Below are positions 32,707 through 43,287 of a DNA stretch of 64,000 nucleotides, in pieces. The DNA comes from Ustilago trichophora. Its lineage: Eukaryota > Basidiomycota > Ustilaginomycetes > Ustilaginales > Ustilaginaceae. The stretch's first letter is position 1. Each line of letters opens with the position of its first letter. A program made the position numbers and the translations under genes. The notes under the pieces were generated by a model that worked only from the letters and a program-made list of their open reading frames with translations, was not told where the DNA came from and did not search any database. Where the stretch lies: positions 372,001 through 436,000 of the forward strand of contig OOIN01000030.1 of assembly GCA_900323505.1 (NCBI GenBank). The letters run 5' to 3'.

Positions 32707-32754
32707 GCCAAAAAGCCAAAAAGCCAAAAAGCCAAAAAGCCAAAAAGCCAAAAA
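32707..32754. repeat. Six tandem copies of GCCAAAAA
   Basis: An exact 8-bp unit repeated six times (48 bp). It begins about 200 bp before the RPP40 start codon and ends 17 bp past the stop of the small split frame that comes from the right. Confidence 0.95.
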
Positions 32755-32770
32755 TCAGCGCAACCAACAC

Positions 32771-33142
32771 TCACACTCGGACCCTCTTTTTGGCCATTTG
32801 CCAGGCATCCATGAACCTGTCAAAACCCTCATCATCAACATCGTCATCATTAAGAGCTTCCTTTCTTACCATTGGCGGCCACCCACACGAATGCCTCAGC
32901 TTCAAATTTAACTCCATCTCAGAAATCCACCCAGCCAAAGACGTGTGGAATTTCATTTCATCACTCGAAGAACAAGCTGCTGCTGTTTCTTGACTCTATG
33001 TAAACAGCTTCTTCACGAACCTTTCTGCACTTGGATTCTGACGACCATCATCACCGCACAAGTCGTCGTCCAGCTGGTCCGGTATAGACTCAGACAACGA
33101 CCTAGACACAATTGGTCTGCCCTCTGACAGAGCCGTTCTCAT
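32771..33142 (-). other. Possible small gene in two collinear halves separated by one in-frame TAG
   Basis: From the ATG at 33142 a frame runs 48 codons to TAG at 32998-32996. In the same frame it then continues 74 codons to TGA at 32773-32771. The first half ends NPSAERFVKKLFT and contains an acidic DQLDDDLCGDDG patch. The second contains WISEMELNLKLRHSCGWPP and an acidic DDDVDDEGFDRFMDAW helix, and ends KKRVRV. Both halves have coding-like composition, balanced charges and no low complexity. I find no standard intron that would remove the TAG and keep frame; a GTAAGA..GACAG pair inside the second half shifts the frame. It could be a short gene with readthrough, a pseudogene, a sequencing error or chance. 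The family is unknown. It would be divergent with the TRAIP-like gene. Confidence 0.35.
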
Positions 33143-33268
33143 TGCAGCGAGATTGTCGGCGAGCCTTCACACCGTCTAGATTATCTCCTTCTTGTCGACT
33201 CCGCCTAGTGACTTAAAAGTGAGCCGACACACTTTGAGCACATTTGTGCTCAGCTCGGCGAGGCAGTC

Positions 33269-35044
33269 ATGGGCTGCGCCATCTGTCTCGACGACTTTAA
33301 TCAGGCCGACGGTGATGCCAAACGAGCAACCGCCCTCCCCTGCGGCCATATCTTTCACTATGACTGTCTGCAGACATGGTTCTATGGCTCCACTGCCACC
33401 GATACCAACAGACCCAACCAAAAACGATGCCCGTTGTGCTCCGTTACCACCAACCCCACGTCCATGGTGCGCCTCTTCCCTTCCGACGGCGACGACCTTG
33501 ACACGTACCTCTCCGGTCAGCAATTGTGGGACCTCGAACTCAAATCACTCCACGGCCCTGTGCCTCCGGGCCAGGACAATCTTCGAGGTCACAAAGAGCT
33601 TCTCAACGACCTCATGGACTTTAACAAGGCAGTCCAGTCCTACGTCATGGCCACCCACTATGCTCACGTCGACAAAATGCTCAAGTCTGGCGTCAAGGTT
33701 CGTAAGCTCGTCGTCGACTTGACCAAGCACCGAACTCCCGATTTGGATGAATCCCTCATGAGCGCCATGGACGCTCTCGAAAACGCCGCCAGCAGTTTCT
33801 CGACGCTTTTCAACGACCTTTCGCGCAGGGTGAGGGACAACCGCAAGCGCGAGGTCGAGCTAGAAAAGCAAAAACACAAGCTGGAAACCGAATTACGACA
33901 GGCAGAGGACAAAACAAGGGCAGCCAACGTTCAGCTGGACCAAGCTCGGCAGGCGCGCAAGCAAGCCGAAGAGCTTGTCAAAGAGGTCAACGACCGTGAT
34001 CGACGCGTCACTGGGCTTATCATCGAGATATCCGGAAAAGAAGAAGATCTCAAAGCAAGAGAGCGAGACGTCGAGAGTCAAAGGAGGGCCATGGCGCTCG
34101 AAACCAGCATCAAGCTCTCCAACATGAAGAGCACCACCGACGCTCAGTTGGCAGACATGCGCGCAAAGCTCGATGCCGCTGAGAAGAAGAGGGACGAGGC
34201 AGAAAAAGAAAAAGATGCCAGTCACAACAAAAGCTGTCACCTCGCCAAACAGCTGAAAAAGATGCAAGAGCAACTCCAATCTCGTAAAACACCGCCGCAT
34301 CCCGCTGCCTCGGACTCCAGGTCGTCCGACATGGCCCTCTTGGAACGCAAGAACAAGGCGCTCCAGGCCTTGCTCAGTGCCAGAGACGCTCAGTTGAAGG
34401 AATTGGGCATGGTTACCCCGGACCGTTGCATCTCCCGCTCGTCGAATCGTCTTTCTTCGCAATCCTTTGTCGATCTAACTCGCTCAAGCAGCCCATTCGG
34501 CAACGAAAACGTCGATTCGCCAGCAACCCCACGCGATGGATTCGAGATCACATCTCAAACTTCGACTATCGGCGGTGCTGCACCGGCTCGATCGCCCACG
34601 CCTCAGCGCAGAGCCAAGAAGCGAGCTCGTTCCAGTCTGTCCATCGAACCTGAACGACTCGATGACGAGATGGATGAAGCCTTGTTCCCAATGCCTGGCT
34701 TTGCTGTCGCGCTGCCGCCGAGACGAACTGCCGCTGTGCATGTTCGCTTCCAGTCGGACGATGCAGCCAGTCCTGTTGCTGCTAAACAGCCGGCTGCATC
34801 AACCAACCCCACCACCTCTGGTGCTGCTGCCCCCACATCTGGTGTGGCTCCAGGATTTGCAGGTTCGTCCGTTGCTGGAAGCAAGGGCCCTTTGCGAAAA
34901 AACCTGAACAAGCGCAAGGCGAGAAGCTCGGATCCCACAGCCAGCACCAGCACCAGCACCAGCACCAGCAATCCAAACTATGACTGGCTAAACAAGTCCA
35001 ACGGCATCGCCTTTGGCCCTAAGCGCCGCTCCAAAGCAATGTAA
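33269..35044 (+). CDS. RING-H2 E3 ubiquitin ligase with coiled coil, TRAIP-like
   Basis: A 591-residue intron-free protein. The RING starts at once (CAICLDDF, ALPCGHIFHYDCLQTWF, RCPLC; residues about 3-55) with the C-x-H-x2-H-x2-C spacing of TRAIP/NOPO ligases. A long charged coiled coil follows (about 185-350), then a Ser-rich tail with basic clusters (RRAKKRARSS near 440, LNKRKARSSD near 560) fit for nuclear import. Human TRAIP has the same order of N-terminal RING, coiled coil and disordered tail, and unloads replisomes and handles inter-strand crosslinks in mitosis. Orthology is inferred from layout and RING spacing only; other RING-coil proteins are possible. The ATG at 33269 puts the RING at the very N terminus, as in TRAIP. 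A Thr-Ser hexanucleotide repeat (about 34940-34970) lies near the C terminus. Confidence 0.75.
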   Translation: MGCAICLDDFNQADGDAKRATALPCGHIFHYDCLQTWFYGSTATDTNRPNQKRCPLCSVTTNPTSMVRLFPSDGDDLDTYLSGQQLWDLELKSLHGPVPPGQDNLRGHKELLNDLMDFNKAVQSYVMATHYAHVDKMLKSGVKVRKLVVDLTKHRTPDLDESLMSAMDALENAASSFSTLFNDLSRRVRDNRKREVELEKQKHKLETELRQAEDKTRAANVQLDQARQARKQAEELVKEVNDRDRRVTGLIIEISGKEEDLKARERDVESQRRAMALETSIKLSNMKSTTDAQLADMRAKLDAAEKKRDEAEKEKDASHNKSCHLAKQLKKMQEQLQSRKTPPHPAASDSRSSDMALLERKNKALQALLSARDAQLKELGMVTPDRCISRSSNRLSSQSFVDLTRSSSPFGNENVDSPATPRDGFEITSQTSTIGGAAPARSPTPQRRAKKRARSSLSIEPERLDDEMDEALFPMPGFAVALPPRRTAAVHVRFQSDDAASPVAAKQPAASTNPTTSGAAAPTSGVAPGFAGSSVAGSKGPLRKNLNKRKARSSDPTASTSTSTSTSNPNYDWLNKSNGIAFGPKRRSKAM

Positions 35045-35708
35045 GATTCATCGCAATTAGATCTCCCTGTTGTTTCTTCTCCTAGCATTCTCCCCCTTGA
35101 TAACAGCCCATCCCGCACTCGCATCTTTTGTTGCCTGGTCTTGAGCGAGCACGGGTGATTTCGAGCTTGCAGATGCTGACCATGTTTATTGAGCTGAACG
35201 ATATTGTCCTTACCTCTTCTATGCGGAGCGTGTGCGCATTTTAATCCAAGCCTTGAACGGATTAGCGCAATTATGATGCGGAAGGAAGACTTCTTTCGAA
35301 TGGGCCATTTTGCAGCCGATGCAGTAAATCAGACAAGGGAGATATGGATGAGGGCTTAAGAGTCGAACTCGATTGATGTACTTGGTCGCTCGTGTTAGCC
35401 GCGCACATGAGATTACGCACCGAAAGTAGATCATGTTTTCAATCGATTAATGATGATACTGTATCGAGCTTTGAACAAGTGTGAAAGTTTTTTTCTGAAG
35501 TGTATGTTGCTCCCTGGATGGTGTAGAACCATACTGTGTGGACGAGTCGATTGGTTCATTGTGATGTTGTAGTAGATACATGATCTTATCAGATACAATA
35601 GGATTATGGTGGTGAGGAACTTTTGATGCATACTGAATTGTGACAAAAAAAAAAAAAAAAAAAAAAAAAAAAACATAGTAGAATTACCATAGGGAAAGGT
35701 ACTGTATG
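35045..35708. other. Convergent 3' region of the TRAIP-like gene and SYS1, with (A)29
   Basis: About 660 bases, AT-rich, without a gene. An uninterrupted run of 29 A is at 35645-35673, just outside the SYS1 stop; read from SYS1 it is poly-T. Confidence 0.55.
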
Positions 35709-36208
35709 TTACAGTGGACGCAATTCGATTCTTTCTTCCTCCTCATCTCCCGCATCAAAAACAACTTCTCTCTTCACCTTTCCCCCCCCTTGTCTCCCTA
35801 CCACCATCGATGATTCCACATCATAATCCCCATTACCAACCAAATTATACCCAACACTTCTTCCAAGCTCCCTTTTAATCGCCAACTGTTCGCTCCAAAC
35901 CACCATAATTCCAACATGAAACATCATTGTCAACCACCATTTCAAACCTTTAGGTAATTCTCCCGTATACCAAGTTGTAAGAATAAGGTTGAAGAGGTGA
36001 AAAGTCAGGGCATGATCGAGGATGTGAGTAGGACGTCGGACTAGGTAGACGAGTAAAAGGATGTCTAAGGGGATGGTGAGAAGCCATGTTACAATGAGAA
36101 CAAACGGTCGATGGCTGTCGGTTGCTTGGGTGTATTCCCAGTGTTCGAGGGCTTCTTCTACGCTTATTGTTCCTTTGGACATTTCTGCGCTGCCGATGGG
36201 GGTGGAAG

Positions 36209-36239
<31 letters not shown>

Positions 36240-36704
36240 GTTGGTCCCGTTAGGTTGATGTTTAAAGCGCAAGATCTGTTCATGATCCAACACTTTATTC
36301 TGAGCATCGTTGCCTGCTGCTGAGTTATCAAGAGGCAAATCCAACCAGACATTGTCCAAATTCCACCTCACCAAAATTGCAGGATCCACCATCACCTCCT
36401 TCCCTTTCTTTCCTTCTTGATCATCTTCAAGTCCAGTTTCCAACCACTCTTTGACACCACCATTTTTCGAAAAAGGAGTCCAATCATACGTTGGTCTACC
36501 AGCGATCTGTCTCCAATCAAAAACCATCCCCACCTGCGTAGGTCCTCCTTCGAACATTAGACTCGATGTCTCTGCAAATATCGCCAAGAATGGTGGAAGG
36601 AGAGTGGCAAGTATGAGATAGTGCAGCGCTTGAAACGAGAATATCTGAGTGAGGATTCGCAAGGTGTCGGTTCCTTGAATCGGGGTTGAGAATGCTTCTT
36701 TCAT
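35709..36704 (-). CDS. SYS1: Golgi membrane protein SYS1-like with enlarged lumenal/cytosolic loop
   Basis: A 331-residue intron-free protein. Hydrophobic spans lie at about 25-47, 203-225, 229-250 and 257-277. The last part, LDHALTFHLFNLILTTWYTG, GLKWWLTMMFHVGIMVVWSEQLAIKREL, is the signature of the Sys1 family. These are four-helix Golgi proteins that recruit the Arf-like GTPase Arl3/ARFRP1 and so the golgin pathway. Typical Sys1 proteins have about 150-200 residues. Here about 155 residues are inserted between spans 1 and 2; they include a run of eleven Ser encoded by a GAA/TTC microsatellite (about 36204-36237 on the plus strand) and an acidic patch. The C-terminal tail is acidic and ends ELRPL. 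The start MKEAFSTP fits a short N terminus before span 1. Confidence 0.85.
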
Positions 36705-37642
36705 GGTTGTAGGACAAAAGGCGATGCTACCGACCTATCGTGGGGAGCGTGTGAGATGTGTGGAGGGACTAGGATAGTGTTGAGGAGGGCCTTTTGAGGC
36801 AACAAGCTCCTACGATTGAGCTGTCCGGCGGTATTATCCAGTCGAGCGGGTGGTGCCCTACGCAAAGAAGCGAAAGATGCAAAGACCTGACGCTCTGGTG
36901 CGAATTCCAAACCTCGTTTCCAGACACCAAACACACAGCTATACCCCCTTCCAAAAAAAAAAGCACCCAAAAGGAGCCAGAGACACTACTCCAACGTGTA
37001 CAACAGCTGCGTCAATCGAGCCAATGAAGAAATATCGATCTCGATTCCAAGCAGACCTTGGTTGCAAAAAAAAAAGCCTAAACAGATCGATGCTTTCAGC
37101 AAAGCAAGTGTGATTCGAAATAAAGAAAGAATGGTAGGATTCGAAAGACCAATCGTTGTCGTTGTTGTGAGCCGGGTATCAAGATGAAAAAGAGAAAGAA
37201 GTGCGATGATCTTGTCAAAGATAATGGTGATAATGGTGAAGGTCAAAGTCAAAGTGTCAAATCCTAATGTTGGTATCGCAATAAATTCCTCCACACCCTC
37301 ACATATTTTGCGACTTCCGAGAAATCCTCCAAAAAAAAAAACCTCCCAAAATCTCCCGGTCTCAAAACTAACCCTAATCTCCCTCCCTTCCCTTCGAACT
37401 ACAACTTCAACACCTCACGCAATCCTAACCCCGGCCAAAACCACAAGCCATCACAGATCAGGCCCAGAAAAAGATTGGATAAAAATGCGAGAGAAAAGAG
37501 TTCAATTGGAACGCAATGTTGTACAAATAATACAAGAGGGAGGGAAAGACTAGCGAGCGAAGGGTGAGATATGGAAGAAGGGAGAAGAAATGATATATGG
37601 GATAATGATGTCGAGTCCGCGTGACAATGGCGATGACGGTGA
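36705..37642. other. Intergenic: SYS1 promoter side and 3' region of the secretory membrane protein gene
   Basis: About 940 bases. Short A-rich runs (36951-36963, 37068-37076, 37330-37340) and scattered frames under 116 codons. No family signature or RNA gene seen. Confidence 0.45.
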
Positions 37643-40219
37643 CTAAGTCTCGACTCCATCGTCTTCGTCATGCATCGGTGGTGCGGATGGAGCAGAAGGC
37701 GCAGATGGGGCTACAGAAGCAGTCGGAGCTTGAGGAGCACTTGCCATTGGCGCTGTGGTCAATCCGAGCCGTGCGGTGGCGGCAGCAGTAGCAGCAGCAG
37801 AACTTCTCCGTCTCTGCTCATACGCAGGAAGATGTTCCGTGCTTCTCGGCGCCTCTACCCCACCTTCAGTCTCAGCCAGTGGCGGTGCAGAGGGACCATT
37901 CCTCTCGTATCGCGGTACAGCCATCGTCTCCGGTCTCGATGCTACGAGATGCGCCAATTGCTCCTCCTCCGCTTCTTTCTGCTTTTCGCTCTTGCGCGGC
38001 GTCATTGTAGCCGTTGGAGAAACTCGGCCAGGTGTCGATAGTGGGACGGTGGAACCTGGCGGGGACGTGGCGCGGTAAGGCTGATCAAAGGGCGAGAATG
38101 CGGTCTCGACTGCTGTGGGTGGGGCGGGGAGTAAGCTTGGTGTTTGAGGTTGCTTGCCTTTGCCTTTATTTGCACGGTGGTCATCCTTGTCCATCGACCG
38201 ACGCGGTGTTGAGCCACTGGCAGCGGTGTCGGCGTCGGCGGGGGCCACTTCGAATCCTTCACCATCGACTTCCAAGGCAGGTGCAGAGGGGCCAGAAGCA
38301 GCACTTGCTGTTGCCTGTACATCGCTGTTGGATGATTCGCCTGCAGCAGAATCTTCCGGCGCACCGTATGCGGGGGCGGAGGTGTCTGTGTCGACAGCAG
38401 GGGCGGAAGGCATGCTGGCAGCTGCGGAAAGGGCTCCGAGCAGCGCCTTGTCATCGGTAGCAATGTGCGCTGCTGTAGGCCCACTCGGTTCGTCGTACGT
38501 ATTCCTCGAAGCTGCAGGTGCCGCTGCTAGCACAGCACCAATGACTTCAGGCGACACGGTCGAGTCGCGTTCCTGTGGCGGTGGAATGCCATGCTTTGCA
38601 TCTCCCCTGGAAATGGCTGCAGCGAGTGCAGCGCCATCGTAGCTCGATCCCGACATTCCACCAGAGCCTCCCGACGGAATATAAGCAGGAGGCATGTGTC
38701 GCATGTCGTCGTGATGTCCCTCGGCCGCATCTGCTGCTTGAAAGTCGCTATCGTCGAGTAAGACGCGTCTGGGCGAGCGGAGGCTGGCATCAGGGTCAAC
38801 GGTACTGCTGCCATGGGTATCAGGGTTGGAGGAGGATCTGCCTTCGGATGACGAGGTATCGGCGAGTCTCTCTGCGCTGTCCGGATGCGGTGGTGGTGGG
38901 GAGCGAGGCCGTCTGTTGGCGCGAACATCGTCGTCGATGACCGTGGTCGAGCCAGCGGCACTGCCGGTGCTACCGTCTCGCTGCATAACATCATCTGTCT
39001 CGACATTGTTGCGGAGAACTTCGGCACCTTCGCTGTCGTAAGTAATCTCGACCGACTCTTGCGCGCGTGGATCACCAAGCACAGCACGACGAGTGGATCG
39101 ACCCGATCGGATCGAGGCAGTATCGCTATTGCCGCGCATGGTGTCGTTGCTGTCGCGCAGATTGGTACGTGTCCACCGCGAGACGAGGTGGCGCTTACGC
39201 TTGACGGCGCTCGACGAGCCTGTAGAAGGATCGAGGGAGTCGCTGCCGTCCTTTTCGGATGGCTTGCGACCCAAGCCGAGACGACGCTTGATCTTTGCAC
39301 TTGGACTTTCGGTTTCCTTTTCGGAAGGGTCGCTGAATCGGCCCATGGTCATGCGCTCCTCGATACGAGCAAGTGCCTCTTCGTCGTCCAAACCTGACAG
39401 CTCGTCGTCGAATTTCCTCTCGCGAAGGAAGACGGCAGCGCCGATGAAAAGAACGATAAAGATCGCGAGGAAGATCGAAGTGATGATGATGGCTTTTTGC
39501 TGGAACCAGACGCTGCGTTCTGGCCTACTCCATGAGGATGCTATGCTGGACGGGTAGGTGGATGGAAGCGAGTAGCGATGGGCGCTTACGGTGGCGTGGC
39601 TGTAAGCTGCAGAGGGATCTGTGTCGAGCTGAAGCTGATGTGTCTCCATAGAGACATCGCGTTCGCCAAAGAGAGCGGACTCGTCATCATACTGGCGGGT
39701 ATACTGGCGATGTAGTGTTGGTTCATCCAGATGCTGTGGAAGATGATCGTCGACGTCGTCTATTGATGATGCGCTGTGATCGCGGGATGAAGATATCGCT
39801 GGATGTTGTGATGCTGACTGTGCTGAGTACGACGGATGCGAGCCATTGTTCGACGTTGTTGATTTTGAACCAGAGGCAAGGCCAGAGTATGCCAAAGATG
39901 GCTGCTTTGGTTCTTGATCAGCAGCGAAAGAGGGTTGGTAGACGGAAGCGGGAGAGGTGGTGGTGGTGTCGGTAGGAATGTATGATGCGCCGACGGGTGC
40001 GATCATGGCAGGAGACGAGACGAGAACAGAAGAGACGAGGATGGCAGCGGTGGCAGCAAAGGCAGATACAGAGGTGTGGCGACGTCGTCTGCGAGCGACG
40101 CTACGTTTGCATGGGATCTGCGATGCTGCTGCAATGTGATGATGCGGGGATCTGGGTGAGGATGCTAAGCGGTTGTTGGCGCCGTGGCCTGCGCCAGGCC
40201 GGATTGGATTCCGGCGCAT
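37643..40219 (-). CDS. Single-pass membrane protein with signal sequence and long disordered tail, unknown function
   Basis: I start at MRRNPIRPGAG (ATG 40219), giving 858 residues. The frame is open another 175 codons upstream, but that part looks like leader sequence. An Arg-rich stretch (SVARRRRRH) precedes a hydrophobic segment (AATAAILVSSVLVSSPAMIAP) suggesting a signal peptide or anchor, so the ectodomain would be about 75-235, Ser/Thr-rich and likely O-glycosylated. One clear transmembrane span is at about 241-264 (IIITSIFLAIFIVLFIGAAVFL), followed by RERKFDDELSGLDDEEALARIEERM and about 590 disordered residues with Pro/Ala/Ser repeats (APSAPSAPSAPP at the end). The layout recalls wall-stress-sensor or cell-surface proteins, but no WSC or Mid2 signature is visible, so the function stays open. 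Start choice is the weakest point. Confidence 0.65.
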   Translation of the reverse strand: MRRNPIRPGAGHGANNRLASSPRSPHHHIAAASQIPCKRSVARRRRRHTSVSAFAATAAILVSSVLVSSPAMIAPVGASYIPTDTTTTSPASVYQPSFAADQEPKQPSLAYSGLASGSKSTTSNNGSHPSYSAQSASQHPAISSSRDHSASSIDDVDDHLPQHLDEPTLHRQYTRQYDDESALFGERDVSMETHQLQLDTDPSAAYSHATVSAHRYSLPSTYPSSIASSWSRPERSVWFQQKAIIITSIFLAIFIVLFIGAAVFLRERKFDDELSGLDDEEALARIEERMTMGRFSDPSEKETESPSAKIKRRLGLGRKPSEKDGSDSLDPSTGSSSAVKRKRHLVSRWTRTNLRDSNDTMRGNSDTASIRSGRSTRRAVLGDPRAQESVEITYDSEGAEVLRNNVETDDVMQRDGSTGSAAGSTTVIDDDVRANRRPRSPPPPHPDSAERLADTSSSEGRSSSNPDTHGSSTVDPDASLRSPRRVLLDDSDFQAADAAEGHHDDMRHMPPAYIPSGGSGGMSGSSYDGAALAAAISRGDAKHGIPPPQERDSTVSPEVIGAVLAAAPAASRNTYDEPSGPTAAHIATDDKALLGALSAAASMPSAPAVDTDTSAPAYGAPEDSAAGESSNSDVQATASAASGPSAPALEVDGEGFEVAPADADTAASGSTPRRSMDKDDHRANKGKGKQPQTPSLLPAPPTAVETAFSPFDQPYRATSPPGSTVPLSTPGRVSPTATMTPRKSEKQKEAEEEQLAHLVASRPETMAVPRYERNGPSAPPLAETEGGVEAPRSTEHLPAYEQRRRSSAAATAAATARLGLTTAPMASAPQAPTASVAPSAPSAPSAPPMHDEDDGVET

Positions 40220-41381
40220 GGTGTAGACGGGCAATATGAGAGCCGCGTGGCGTGACAAGGCAGTCTGGGGTTGTGAGCGAATGTCAGGAACGCATACGGG
40301 ACAATGAATCGCCAGGCGATGGTGTAGATGCGGAGAGTGAGGATGCAGTGTCGAAAAGGGACGAGGGGGAAGATGAGCCGAGGCTGATTGCTGCTGAGCA
40401 CGTCTCCGGGGAGGGAGACAGGTTTCGGGTGCGAGCAATGTCGACGAACGAGAGGAGGAGGTTGTGACAAGATGAAGTGGCTGAAATGAAAGGAACAGCG
40501 GTGGTGGGACGAGTTTCAAGCTGGCGGCTACCTGTTGCGTCTGTGCGTGTGTGTATGTGTGAGTAAGTGTGAATGCGTGCGATTGTACGCTGAGAGGACC
40601 GGAAGAGAATGATCCGTGACTCCGGTCGAGTTGTGTGGGAGTTGGACAAGCACGTTCGGACCGATGGCGGGAATCAGAACGTGTCAAAAGAAGGGGGCTG
40701 CAGAAAGGCGAGGGAGCTGCGAGAAGGGGCGCGCAGTGTTGCAAAGAAGTCGAGGTTGCGTGGTTGTTGATGAAGTCGATGAAAGTGAAAGCGAGACTGA
40801 CTGAGCGAGACTGGATGAGATCAGAGATAGAGAGAGAGAGAGAGATGTGTGTGGAGCTGTGTGTATGGTGTGCGTGGCGATGTGCGGTAGTTTCTGCGAC
40901 GCTGTTGGTGCTAGCTACGAATGCGATTGGGATGCTAGTGATGGACGGAATGACGAAGAAGCGAACAAAGATGATTTAGATGGTAGCGAGGATGATGACG
41001 ATGAGGAGAGTCGATGATGATGGTGATGGTGATGGTGATGGTGATGGAGTTGCCGGTCAGTGTGAGAGTGTGCGGTTCGGGCGACAACGACCAACAACGA
41101 CGATTGTGACAGACTACTTACTGTACGCGGCTGCTGCTGCCTCCTTCACTCAACTATGTGTAGAGACAGTTGCAAAACGGCCTCAGCTCGCGGAGCACAA
41201 TCGCCGAACAAAAAGAGCGACGGGCGGACAGACAGCAGACCAGACAGGGAAATGCATCCAAAAAGGCAGCGGCGGCAGGCAACAGCAACAGCAACGGCAA
41301 CAGCAGCATCAGGTCACAGTCACAGAGTGTGCGTGGCGTGCGGTGCAGCGGAGGAGACACGGCAGCACAAAGAGAAATCAC

Positions 41382-41413
<32 letters not shown>

Positions 41414-43287
41414 CGATTCGCTTTGCTGTGGTGTCCACGCTTTCCCATCACGTTGCAATTCAAAATTGGGACACACACACACACGGCTCGAACCGCCCCC
41501 TTTTAGAATCTCGGGCAGCAGCGCGGTAGTAGCTCAGCAAAAAAAAGAAGAAAAAAAAAACAAAGAGAGCAACTTCATGAACACGCTTTCTCTTCTGTAT
41601 TTCGCCTCGGATTGCATCAGCCGCCGCCGCCGCCGCCTTTTTCTCGAGACGGCCTGGAACACTTTGCTTTGCTTGCCAATTCAAATTTATGTGGCCTTTC
41701 TTGTTAGAAATTCAAATCGCAACCCGTTTTGTATACTTTTCTTTTTTGTATATCTCATGTGTGAGGCCCCCGCACACACTCCTCGCACTTTGCACCAGGG
41801 TTCGCAATCGGCCAACTCTAATCCGACTCTCTGTGTCAACTGTATTCGAGTCGAACTTCGAATTTGTAGCAACAGCAACCCAACCGTTGCCGAAATCTCG
41901 GGGCGCAGCTTGCGCTTTGTGTGCCTTTTCCGTGTCACTTTGTCCACACCCAACAGACAAACCCACAGAATTGGGCTCAAATGCTAACTACTGGACACAT
42001 GAACTTATGGCCCTTTTGGCACGCTAGCAAGCAAGCAAATCGAGGACCCTTTCTGTCGCTCAAAGCTCTTTGCAAGAAAAGCAGAACAATGGTCCAGATC
42101 TTTTTTGAGCTTGCACCGAAACAAATAGATGTAGAGTATTCCGATTAGCAACGCCATCCCACACCACAGCATACAGTACAGTACAGTACAGAGACAATGG
42201 TCTAGTTGCGGTAGAGCGACCACCGATGCAGTAGTGTCACAGAGTTGCCACACTGTCATGTCACAATGCTCTGTCCCACGTTCAGCTTGTCTGGCACAGT
42301 CTGAGCGCGAATCTTTGCCGTCGGATCAACCGACCCTCGCCGCCTGGTCCGACTCGTTCCTCGACTCTTCCGTCTTTGTGATCCGACCTTCGAGCTTCGA
42401 CCCCATTGGAGCCGAGTAGGCTTAGCTTCAAGTGGTCTTGGAAACACAGTAATGTACACCACCAATTTGCTATGTAGCATGTTGAATGTGAGAGAGAGCA
42501 TGTGCCAACCGCGAGACCCATCACAGTAACAGCCTGAATGCTCCCAACACCTCGCCGACTGTAAAGCATCCATTGTAGGCCAAGTCATGCAAAGAAGCGC
42601 GAGCTAGCATCTCGCCATAACTTCCGTTCCATCACAAACCCAGACTCGATCAATGCGGAAAATTGCTGTCAATGGTGATACAGTGACCCACGACTCATCT
42701 TTGGATGTCAGATAGGCTCAAGCTTGCGCAACTACTGCCGCGGCAAGCCAAAGTTGCTCGTTGCTCGTTCCACTTTTCAACCGTTCAACAAGGTTTCTGA
42801 TGCTTTCCGCCGGCATGCAATGCCGATTCCAACTCCGCACCGATCTAGAGAGACGCTTCGCATACAGTACACTTTTCTTACTTGCTTTGTGAAGTTCATG
42901 AAACTCGGACGAGTGCTTCATAACCTTCCTTACCGTCTACTGTATCTCGCTCCCATATCATCTATCTTTTGCGGTCGTTACTGAGCACAGTCAAGACCCA
43001 CATGCAGCCACCAGATATTCACACGGTGATAAGCATTGCGTTGCATGTCTTTCACAACCCTCTTGCAGGCAAATGCCGAACGTGGTGCTTCTGACTTGCG
43101 TGGCCGGTTGTACACGTTCTTGCGCAGATGGGCGAGGACAGTGTTTTCAGGTCGATCCGGTTTTTTATCACGGTTGTGTTTGGTGTGTTGTGCGGTCGAA
43201 TCAGGCTCAGGACCATCGTCTCCTCAGATTGTGTGGGAACGACATCAAATCCGTTGGTATATGTTTTACTATCTATTCCGACATTGT
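40220..43287. other. 3.1 kb intergenic region left of the 5S rRNA gene
   Basis: No supported protein gene in about 3 kb. It contains GA tracts (40829-40845, 41385-41412), TGATGG repeats (about 41017-41048), a TTACTGTACG motif at about 41119, a (CAGTA)3 element at 42172-42192 and CATACAGTACAC at about 42861. A 335-codon frame on the plus strand (40980-41987) is made of repeat-derived and changing composition and does not look coding. The stretch may hold a non-coding transcript or only long regulatory DNA. Confidence 0.45.
42172..42192. promoter_or_regulatory. Triple CAGTA element
   Basis: TACAGTACAGTACAGTACAG, i.e. three to four CAGTA units in tandem. The same tandem is found at 43600-43620. 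No coding gene starts nearby, which makes its role here unclear. Confidence 0.35.

Noticed and set aside
40980..41987. 335-codon plus-strand frame in the 3-kb gap
   Set aside because: It starts in TGATGG repeats and passes GA tracts and A runs; composition changes abruptly and no family pattern appears.
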